11,972 nt of DNA, from NCBI GenBank assembly GCA_036244855.1, contig BQKZ01003036.1:31899-43870 (forward strand). The letters are read 5' to 3'. Below the pieces are notes generated by a model. That model did no database searches. It was not told where the DNA came from and saw only the letters and a list, made by a program, of their open reading frames with translations. Source of the DNA: Temnopleurus reevesii (taxonomy: Eukaryota > Echinodermata > Echinoidea > Temnopleuroida > Temnopleuridae). How positions within the stretch are numbered: position 1 is the stretch's first letter; every line of letters starts with the position of its first letter. The translations under genes were made by a program, and so were the position numbers. Positions 1 to 9,200 of the stretch are shown one piece after another.

Positions 1-1978
1 CACGAGCGCCCCCGTGTGACCCTGCCAATATATATCTGACAATTGTGGTACATGCATCCCTCGAGATAAATGGACTAGTGCTATATTAGCCCCCCGTGAC
101 GGAATCCCTAACCATTTTTTGACGAATTTTCGAGACAACAAATCCAGTTCATCTAAATGGCTTTTATGAAGCGAGTGGATGGTTAAGAGAAATCGGACTG
201 AGGGTTGGAAGTATCTTGTATAGATTGCTAGTTTATATTCTGGTCTTATCAAAGATTCATCTATTCTTTGTAACTTAATCATAATTTCGCTTTTGACATG
301 ATTGAATACATCAGATGCTTTACCACTATAACATATTTGAGCCCCAAGGAATCGATGTGGTTCATCCTTGAGTGACCTGATCGTATCATCACCTACAGAG
401 AATATTATCTCTTTTGGTGCACCGCTACAGATTGATAAACTACAACATTTGGATGGTTTCAAGGTGAGACCCATTGATGAACTGTATTGGTGTAGTTTGT
501 TAATGATCTTCTGATGCTGGACTTTGTTATTTGTAATGAGATTAAAGTCGTCAGCATATGGTGTTGTGATTACTTTCATGCCACTCAGATCATAACTATA
601 TCGTTCCTTTAACTCTTGTAAATATTCAAGCAGAGGATTGAAACACATTAATTAGGAATATCACCGGAGAAAGCGGGTCTCCTTGGAATACTCCTCGTTT
701 GAACGAGAACTGATCTGAAGACCAACTAGGTCCCGTTACAGACTCTTGAAGGTGACTATAGAGACTAGTAATATATAATATTATAGGTTGCGGTACATCA
801 AAACGATTAAGTGAATGTGTGATCAAATCATGACTTATGCTTCCGAAGGCATCCGCTAAATCGAAAAACGTGATATGGACAGTACGTTTTTTGTTTTTGC
901 TGTCTGCAATGACCTCCTGAACGACCTGATTGTGTTCGACACAACCGTTTATACCATGTATAAAAGCTTTTTGAACGGATTTGTCAATTAGGTTGTTGTC
1001 TACTAAGTAGTCGGTCAGGCGATTGGCCAGGATTTGGTGGAAGATTTTACCTACGCATGACGTAAGAGAAATCATTCGGAAGTTTTCGGGTAAGGAAGTG
1101 TCGCCTTTTTTGTGAATTAGTGACACGCGGGAATGTGACCAGTTTTCAGGAGAGCAATTTGTCTCAAGAAGAATTCGGGTAAACAATGTGGCCAAAAAGT
1201 GATGCACACATGGAATATTACGTAAGAGCCCGTACATCAGTCCATCAGGACCTGGGGCAGATGATGCCTTCTTTGCTTTAAGTACTGATTTGAACTGTGA
1301 TGGCGTAATAGGACCTAAATTGAATTCACATCTTGAAGTAGTATTGGTTGAGATATATGGGAACCAGTTTAGTTGACTAGGATTCAAAGCCACCGGTTGA
1401 GAGTATTTTGTAGGGAAGTATGCGTCTGCAATGTCTTTCGAGAAAGACGGTTTATTTACTGAATTCTCGAGACTACCATTACATAATGATTTAGAGAAGT
1501 TCCAAAAGTCGGAATGATAGCGTTTTTCTTGGTACCGAGTGTTATTTTCAGTCCTTGTAACGTCCGACTTCTTCTTCAGGAAAGATACCGCCTTCACTGC
1601 GTCTCTGAAGTTTCTCCTGTCTTCATCTGTGGCATCCTTCCTAAAGGCTTTGCGTCGGAGTGCGTTTTTCTTCTTCCTGGCATCGTTGAGGGTTTTGGGC
1701 TCGTGTGCGATATAGTTCTGTGAGTTTCTTTTCTCGACGAAGTCCTCCTGCGTAGAATAATAGTCGTATACAATCCGACTGAAGTTATCCGCTGCTTCGG
1801 AAGTGGATACGTCGTGTTGGGATAGGTGATGGTGCAATGGGGATATTAGGTTCCTAATATCAGAGTTAATTCGGTGCCAAACATCCGTAGTGTAAACAGG
1901 GATAGTAAAACGTGTGAACGCGCCCGTGGTCCATGCGTTGATGCATAACGTTAACACTAGAAGGTAAATGGGACTCAT
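1..1978 (-). pseudogene. Reverse transcriptase coding region with one frameshift
   Basis: It would copy element RNA into DNA at the target site. The frame is open from a non-ATG codon at 2005; the first ATG is at 1978. Counting from 2005, a basic pre-RT segment lies at about residues 100-165. RT motifs then follow in order: SAPGPDGLMYG at 249-259, the FRMISLTSCVGKIFHQ block at 309-324, FDLADAFGSIS at 381-391 with the first catalytic Asp at 382, and FQGDPLSP at 440-447. The frame then hits a stop at 626. The expected continuation lies one base out of register from about 655 down to 1: the YADD catalytic box is at 558-547, followed by the thumb-like motifs GLTLKPSKC and HRFLGAQI, with no further stop. 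An extra base near 648-656 therefore explains the break. Any product made from this copy would lack YADD. Confidence 0.85.
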
Positions 1979-2005
1979 GATGTGCAGTCGTCCAAGTAGT
2001 GACAC
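1..2005 (-). mobile_element. Non-LTR retrotransposon fragment, R2/NeSL-type, truncated by window edge
   Basis: A minus-strand coding block that carries the ordered motifs of a non-LTR reverse transcriptase. Its 3' part, where R2/NeSL-type elements carry a C-terminal restriction-like endonuclease, would lie left of position 1 and cannot be seen. The 5' boundary is not defined: no terminal repeat or target-site duplication is visible, and coding similarity fades upstream of about 1980. No N-terminal zinc-finger motif is seen, so the copy may be 5'-truncated or simply start here. The element lies antisense to, and upstream of, the large plus-strand gene starting at 3017. Assignment to the R2/NeSL superfamily rests on the style of the motifs and is inferred. 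Confidence 0.85.
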
Positions 2006-2386
2006 AATAGATGGAATGTATGAATAGGAATGTTACAAAGGCCTTTTATCAGTGGTGTCCGTAGACAGGTGGCTTACCAATGAAGGTCACTGTCGGGCTG
2101 GTCCCCTGGGTGTTTTCAGCTGGTGTCCGTTGGAATGTAGATACAATTTTAGGCAAATTCCACTGACAAGTTTCCAAACAAGTTCCTGGTTTCACTCAGC
2201 GACAAAATACACAAAATGTACCTCAGTTACGTGTGGGACACAAACAGTAACAAATAAACGGATGCCAATGGTCGGGTGAGGTCAAAAAACGGTATTTGGA
2301 GCAAATATTTGCAGCGGTTTTATTACCTTACCGTTTTCGCCATTGCGCCCTCTACATAATGATATTGTTTATGTGGTAACAAGTAA
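2006..2386. other. Intergenic stretch, possible 5' flank of the retroelement
   Basis: No convincing coding sequence on either strand. On the minus strand the frame leading into the retroelement ORF is closed by a stop just upstream of 2005, and no zinc-finger codons are seen further out. A plus-strand open frame at 2052-2279 has no recognisable motif or splice signals. The stretch probably holds the element's 5' untranslated end and its flank. Confidence 0.4.
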
Positions 2387-2632
2387 GGAAATGTTTGTCA
2401 TTGGATAATTGGAAGGGCCCTTGGATGTAGACATCCTGATGAATTTGCCTTGGATATTGTAAAAGTAAATGAAAAAAGTGGCTGTGAAAAATGGAATGGA
2501 AAGTGGATAAAGAAACGAGGGAAAAATATAGAAGTCATGTTTTATTCAGGACCAGAATTCATATTTGTATTGTTTCATTCTGATGAATTTGTTGCTAAAT
2601 ATCATTGCCGAGCAGTGTATTTAAAAGTTTAA
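2387..2632 (+). CDS. Short open frame with CUB-like C-terminal half (orphan exon or relic)
   Basis: An 81-codon frame, closed upstream by a TAA at 2384 and ending in TAA at 2630-2632. It has no upstream ATG, so if real it is a terminal exon or a relic. A possible 3' splice site is the AG at 2429-2430, although its pyrimidine tract is poor. The end of the frame reads GPEFIFVLFHSDEF followed by KYHCRAVYLKV, the pattern of the last strands of a CUB domain (hydrophobic-x-FHSD, then an aromatic- and Cys-containing strand and a Tyr near the end). Two cysteines (in LGCRHP and SGCEKW) precede it. CUB domains are extracellular, which does not fit the large gene downstream, so this is probably a fragment of something else. 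The function is not known. Confidence 0.3.
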   Translation, partial: GNVCHWIIGRALGCRHPDEFALDIVKVNEKSGCEKWNGKWIKKRGKNIEVMFYSGPEFIFVLFHSDEFVAKYHCRAVYLKV

Positions 2633-2664
2633 TACCTGTACACATGTAGGTAGTCAATTTGCTT

Positions 2665-3016
2665 GAAATTTTGATAGAGGACATTCTTCAAAGACTACTG
2701 AGGCGTGGAAGTGGCCCAGGGTCCCCCTCATACTGGCATGGCAGTATATGTGGACATAAAGGTTTTTATTTCATATGAAGATTTTTACATTTTTGCTCTT
2801 TATTTAATTACAGGGGCTCGATCGGAACGTTCATTCACACCACCCATCTACTCCACCAGCTACCCCCATCTATAAGCCCGCTCCCAATAGCTGACATCCT
2901 TCAGTGACTACTGAGGCTTAAGGCCGGCCCAGAGTCCCCTTTGTACCTGCAAGGGCAGTAGACATAATCAATGTTTTTATTACAAATAAAGAAACTTCTA
3001 TTTTTGCTTTTAACAG
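2665..3016 (+). repeat. Array I: two decayed upstream copies of exon 1
   Basis: The block starting 'acatccttca' in the working exon (3098) also occurs at 2894, and diverged as 'acattcttca' at 2681. Copy 2 begins after a good acceptor (acag at 2813), matches the working exon closely from gggctcgatcgg onward, then has an in-frame TGA after ILQ. Copy 1 lacks the exon's 5' part but stays open as DILQRLLRRGSGPGSPSYWHG and reaches a GT at 2762 in the same phase as the real donor. Each copy is followed by intron-like sequence ending in an acceptor, so the unit spans an intron-exon border. Confidence 0.8.
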
Positions 3017-3240
3017 GGGCTCCATCGGAACGTTCATTCACACCACCCATCTACTCCACCAGCTACCCCCATCTATAGGCCCGCTCCCAATAGCTGACAT
3101 CCTTCAAAAGCTGCTGAGACTAGAGGGAGGCCCCGGTTCCCCATCGTATTTGCATGGGAGTAGACATGTCGTGTGCTGGGGTTTCGAGGATATGCTTGGA
3201 GAGAAAGAAGAGAAAACGGAGGACAAGGAGAAGGAGAAAG
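3017..3240 (+). CDS. Exon 1 of the window (third, working copy of array I)
   Basis: The acceptor is ttttaacag at 3016 and the donor gtagga at 3241. The exon starts with the last base of a split codon and ends with the first base of the next. It encodes a Leu/Pro-rich stretch (HLLHQLPPSIGPLPIADILQ), then KLLRLEGGPGSPSYLHG, then the motif HVVCWGFEDM, and a highly charged Glu/Lys tail likely to be flexible. It is the only copy in the array that stays open from the acceptor to a phase-correct donor. Confidence 0.85.
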
Positions 3241-6200
3241 GTAGGAATTCATTTTTGGTTGTTTGCACATTGACTCTAGTAAATCAGAGGAGGGGGGGGG
3301 ATTCCCTCTTAATATTTTATTGGCCATGGCCAATTTATTTGTGGAGCCAAAAAGCATCTTTGATACTGCTCTGACCCAGACTGCAGAAGGGAATGGAAGG
3401 CACAAAATATAATGTAGTTCATTGTTCTTTGCATTTATTCAATTAAATTCTAAAATGTACAGACGATTGAATGTACAAATCGTATATTTACATACTTCAA
3501 AATGACAATTGAATCAAAGTTATGAGTATGTCTTTTCCTGTAGTAGTGCTTTGATGTAAGAGAGCTAAGATTAACTCTAGAATATATTATTTTATTAATG
3601 TTGGTTTCTTTCGTCTGTTTTTTTTTTGTACAGAATCAAGTATAGGAAGGAGTTTGGCCTGTGACGGTGTATTCTTGTACTGCACCAATGCTAGAGGAAA
3701 GGGCCTGGCTAAGATCGGCTCCGGACTGCATGGAACTCTCAGGTAAATATATTGTTGCAAATTTATCTGATTATCATGGTCTGTATCCACAAACATTTCG
3801 TATTGTACATTTGTCTTTCAAAATATATTTTTATACTGATGTATAAATAAGACTTTTATTAGGCTGGAGTTACAGGTAAATTTCATGATATCATTTATTG
3901 ATTTTTTGCAAACTACAGTGGCAACTTTGCATTCTTTTAAGATTTTATTTTCATTGCAATTGCAGGAGATTTTTTTTCAAGGCATATCTTTCTGGATGGT
4001 CTTCTTAAAGGCAATGGCTAACATTGTTGAGAATTGAAATAATTTTAGCAAGTGCAATATTTCAAACCTTTCTTTAAAACTGGAATCACCATTATTTACA
4101 AGTGTATTGTTGCTTTATGTTTCAAGATACAATCAATCAACAGTGATGATCTTTAAGCAACCGACTGTATGCTCATCTTTCTTCTGCACAATCTGTAGAT
4201 TAGCCTCTGTAGCATACATATGTGATCATTTTGTTGGCTCAAAGCCACATGCTTACAGAGTGCTGATCTATTTTCACTCCTTGACCTCCCTTTAATTGCC
4301 ACAAGTTCATTCACACATTCGACAAATTAAATAATCCAAATGCTTTTCTTTTTCAGGGGTTTTGTGTACGCTCGTAACCCTGACCTTCCCACAGGCTGGA
4401 TCGCATGTACGGATAAGATACTGCTGCACCGCCCTCTGGAGGCTGACTCCAAACCAGAGAGTCTTGGATCTATCATCAACAGAAACACACTCAAGGTAAT
4501 ACACAACAAATAACTCATTTATTATATAACTCATAAAAAATTGAATTAGATGGAAGGTGAATATTGAGTGTTTCAATATTCAATGGTTCTCCAAGGAGAT
4601 GGATGATCTACAATGATATTCAGGAACAAATAAACTGCTTTTGTTCATGGATATTTGTAACCATTAAATAGTGTAATATTTGGGACTTTGGCAGGTATGA
4701 CGCCATAATTGATGTTCTCTTTTTATGCCTCTGCCCACTAGGATGCTGCCAGAGGCATTCTGTTTTGGGGTTGTCTGTCAGTCTGTCCCGTTTTAAACAT
4801 ATCAACTTTAATCTTTGGTTATGTATCTGGGAGCGATACTGATCTGATTTGATTCTGGATCCATGAGATCCTAGGTCAAAGGTCATTGAATGCCTGAAAA
4901 TGGGCTTTACTTGAATGGTTTGGATAGTCAACTTTTTTTCTCTTTTATTACAGGTTGAGAGAGATGTGAAGATGCCCGAATTACTGCAGAACCCCTCACA
5001 AGTCACAATTTCGCTATGCAGCGATGGAACATACTTTTATCGTGTATGGTGTCCCCCAGGACCAGATAAGAGCGGAAAAGGCCAGCCTGTCACTGTAGAC
5101 TTACTTGATTTGAAGGTGATTATGAATGTTTTGTACATTCAAAAAGTAGAAGGAGGACTCTTCGTAACCCAGATCTATGTAATAATCCTGACCTAGACCA
5201 TTGGTTTAACTTATAAATAGCCAGGGTTGGAATAACAATCACTTAGTCCTAGGTTAAGTTAAACCCTGCTAGCCCATCACTGATTATCTAATTGTCTTTA
5301 CAGGTGATTACATGTTTTGTAAAAAAAAAAAAAAATGTAAGAATACCGAATCCAGGTAGAGACCTATTGATCTACATGTACTTCAACTTTTCGACCTTTA
5401 TTAAAATTATCTTCAGGAGATAACTGAAACTATTTTGGTTTCACGTAATCTGTGGACCGAACGGTTCCTTGTACACTGAAAATGTCAGCCAAAAATTATA
5501 TTCCAAGTGAATATTCCTAAATGTTAATTTACTGCAATATGCAACTGATACCAACTTTTTCACAGCACACCCTGTGACTTCAAGCCAATAGAGGTAATGT
5601 TATGCATTGTTCTTTGAAATTGTATGATTTTATTCTCATGTATTTCACAGGAGGAGGGTGATAGCATCGTAGCTGAACCACTGAGGTCATCGGTCATTCT
5701 TGTTCGGAACGAGGATGTTGTGAGAGGCGTGACAGACCCTCTACTCGCTAGGCTGAGAACGTTTAGGCCAGCAAATGCTGCCGCTCTTGCACAACTCGCC
5801 AACAACAATGGCAACTCGGGCCAAAGAGAAGAAATCTGTAAGTTTCATTTGTCAGAGATAATACTATTTAGAAATTTTTCTGATTTCAGGATGTTTTTGT
5901 TTTGACCATTATTCACTAAAAGCATTCATTGAAAAGTCGAATTTCAGGAAATTTTGATATGGACAAGTGACATCTTTGATTCTTATTTGAATTCTGAGCC
6001 CCAGTGCAATGCATTTTTTGTGATTTTTTACACTTGGAGGATAATACAAAGAGAGACCCACATATTAGACCATGAAAACAAATGGGTTACCCTACATGAA
6101 GCAGCATTGATTGTTTTCAAACATTGATTATATATAAATGACACCACCTAAAAGTTTTTTTTTATATATAAAGTGAATGAAAAGGAGAAAAGAAAATGAG

Positions 6201-9200
6201 ATTTCAAAACCAAATCTGCTGTTTTGCTAGGAACGGTTCTATATTGGTGAAACTAAGAATGGCTCTAGTGCAGTGTGTTTGAGAAAAACTCTTAATTGTC
6301 TATGCTTTATACATATATGATGAGAATATATATATACATGTAAGCATTGCATTAATTTGTATGTTCACATATTGCAATGCAGCTGTTTTGAAGCTGAATT
6401 TGAAATACCAGTTAATGAATGCTTTCTAAGCAGAGGTTACATTTCATGGCCACAGATCTATTCAGAAACTCAATATGAGTGGCAAATTTTGAAATATTTA
6501 CTTTATTTTTGTATGCTTCTTTATAGCTACCACAAGCTCTGGCCTGACTCTCAAGCTTCTCCGAAGGTCGCCAATCTACTGCTGCGGGAGTAGCGTGGTG
6601 ATAGTGACGTCGCCCCCTGGAGGCAGCAGTGGTTCAGCTTCCAGGTCTCTCTTCAGTACTACAGCCGGCCTGAGTGGGCTTAGAAGTGAGTTGAAAAGCC
6701 ATTCTTCCAAATGTAGAATGAAGACGTTCAATTAAAAACCGATGTTTTGATGGGGATTATGTCAATGATATCTTAGATTAGGTTGAAAAATTGTGAAAAA
6801 GAAAAATTTATGTTGGTTGAAGGTTCATTGCACAGCATTGTACAAGTGTGAAAATGAATGATGATCATTATCATCTTGAGTCATCACACAACCTTTTTTC
6901 ATTATCTAGCGGATGCAAGAGCCACATCGTTCACTGCCAGATTCCTCTAGATATGTACTTGAATGATTATAGTATGACATTTTTAATTTGAATGGATGAA
7001 TTATTAATATTGAGTGGTGAAAGAAAGGATTTGAATAAACAAGGAGTGGAGATTGAATTAAGTATGCGCTTGATTGAACAAGACAGATTTGATTAATTTC
7101 TGCAAAAGATTGAATTAAATTGTGTGAGCTGAGTCTGATTTCATGAATGGCAGCATCATGTTTTCATCTTTTCATGCTGCAATTTTCTTTCGGTATAGCA
7201 TTAGCAACAAGCATCTGCTTCAACCTTTCTAACGGTCTCTTGACAAACAAACTGGAGCTAATGGATGCCCCTGCCTGTGCCATTGCAAGGGGATCAAATG
7301 TACAAGGTCTAGGTAAGAAACATTTGTGTATTGCTGCTTCTTAGAAATTTACTCTTTACTCTTTACTCTTTACTCTTTTTAATATGTGCGATTGATACTC
7401 AATTACATAGAACCATGCAGAACATTTATGACGAAGTCGGTGTGAATATGATTTCTTTTTAGTTATATAATAAACAAGTTTTGTTATGTATTTAATTTTG
7501 TAGAAAAGGAAGTTGATAGAGAGATAGATCAGCTAAGAAGGAGTGTGAGAAGTACCTTATATATTGTTATTTTGTCAAAGTTTTTTTTTACGGTGTACCA
7601 CCATCTTAATATATACATATATATATGTTTGTATACATGTATGATCAATCCCTGGTTGTGAAATGTAGGTTTTATGTTAACAGAAATATTAATTACAATC
7701 ACATACAATTTCAACAGCTTTGCACTACTTCTGCAAATTGTCATGAGTCAAATTTGTGGTTTAATCTCGCTCTGCATAATTTGCAACATAAAATCGGAGT
7801 TGAAGTAACAACTTTTCTGGTACTTTCATATGCACTGAATATTCTTTTTTAATTCGCAGGTATCTGTTACGATGAGCTGAACAATGCAATCTGGACATGT
7901 TCCCCAGACTGGGTTGATCAATGGCAGAACCCTGGCCTTAGAGCAACTCACCATGTCTGCAAACAGCTTGGAGTTTCACAACCTCCCATTATAGAGAAGG
8001 CTCCTAAAGGTATGTGGGACAAAGTCATCCCCAAGTCTACAGTTGCCATGGTTTTGATGGTATATAGACTCACTTTTTACTGTGAGTTTCAGATTCAGAT
8101 TCAGATATCTCATTTTATATCATTCAAAAAGCAATACAAACAAACATACGGACAAAACAAATATATCATTATCATTATGTAGTTATTTATTCAGCAATAT
8201 AAATCCAGGCAAAGATAAAAAACGAGTGGTTGGGATTCCTTAAAAGCTTTGGTTGTGGTCGGAGCCCTGCAGTTTAATCATGAAAGGGAACGTACGGTTA
8301 TCTAGTATGGGGAAGTCACACAAGGCTTTGGACGAGAGAAGAGTGGTTTTACATTTATTCGCATAGATCACATCAGGGGTGTTTGACAGAGGTAAATGTT
8401 GTGTTCATTTTCTTTTGAATTATATACCATAGCCCTACCCTTGAGAGACTTCTCTCTGATTCAATCCCACTGGTACCCCAAAATCATCATTTTATTTTAT
8501 TTTACAGATAACATGGTTCAGATATCAGATGTAATTAGTCTTCTCCTTCACCATGTCGGGAGTTCCAGCTGCCACAATGTTCATAGTGACCTCTACCAAA
8601 GCCCCACCCTGGGGAGACTCCTCTCAGACCCCACCTCGCCCCCCAATCACCCATCTCAGGAGGGTGTGTGCAATACTGGAGAAGGCTGTGTTGTCCCTTT
8701 ACCACCACACCCTAATAATATTTCAATGATCTCTTCTCTTACAGATAACATGGTAGAGATATCAGATGTAATTAGTCTTCTCCTTCATCACGTCGGGAGT
8801 TCCAGCTGCCACAAAGTACACAGCGACCTCTACCAAAGCCCCACCCTGGGGAGACTCCTCTCAGGCCCCACCCCACCCCCAATCACCCATCTCAGGAGAG
8901 TATGTGCAATACTAGAGAAAGCTGTAGAAGAAAGGAACCTGCCTATCGTTCAGTGTATGCTAATTGTACTACAGGTAACTTTGATTCCATTCTCTTTCCA
9001 AATGTCTTTTTCCTATAAAAAATGAAAGGACAAAAGTATGTTTGATAATGTACTCCTTTAATAGAAATGTTATAGAAATGAATAATGAAGTGACATTGAT
9101 ATAGCACGTAATCAGGGGAATTGCTCTATCTGCTTTCCTGATGACAAATAGAGTTTTTCTTTCATGTGAATTAGAAGTCATAAAAGTTGTTTCCCTCTTG

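Noticed and set aside
1514..1723. Plus-strand 69-codon open frame
   Set aside because: It lies opposite the reverse transcriptase coding frame and has no motif of its own.
2052..2279. Plus-strand 75-codon open frame, and a faint resemblance of its reverse complement (GCCACCTGTCTA) to the 75-bp repeat at 10170
   Set aside because: The shared core is too short and gapped to claim a common repeat, and the open frame has no splice signals or recognisable domain.
3073..3405. Minus-strand 110-codon open frame
   Set aside because: It is antisense to exon 1, whose plus-strand frame has matching splice sites and continues into the rest of the gene.
5112..5320. Echo of the exon 4 donor region (ggtgattatgaatgttttgta) at about 5303 (ggtgattacatgttttgta) as a fourth tandem array
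   Set aside because: The similarity covers only about 20 bases with gaps in AT-rich sequence and does not extend to either side.
8396..9025. A single 209-codon exon or gene
   Set aside because: It fuses retroelement flank, intron, a damaged exon copy and the working exon. Only 8745-8974 has both splice sites and the right phase, although the read-through is noted as a possible isoform.
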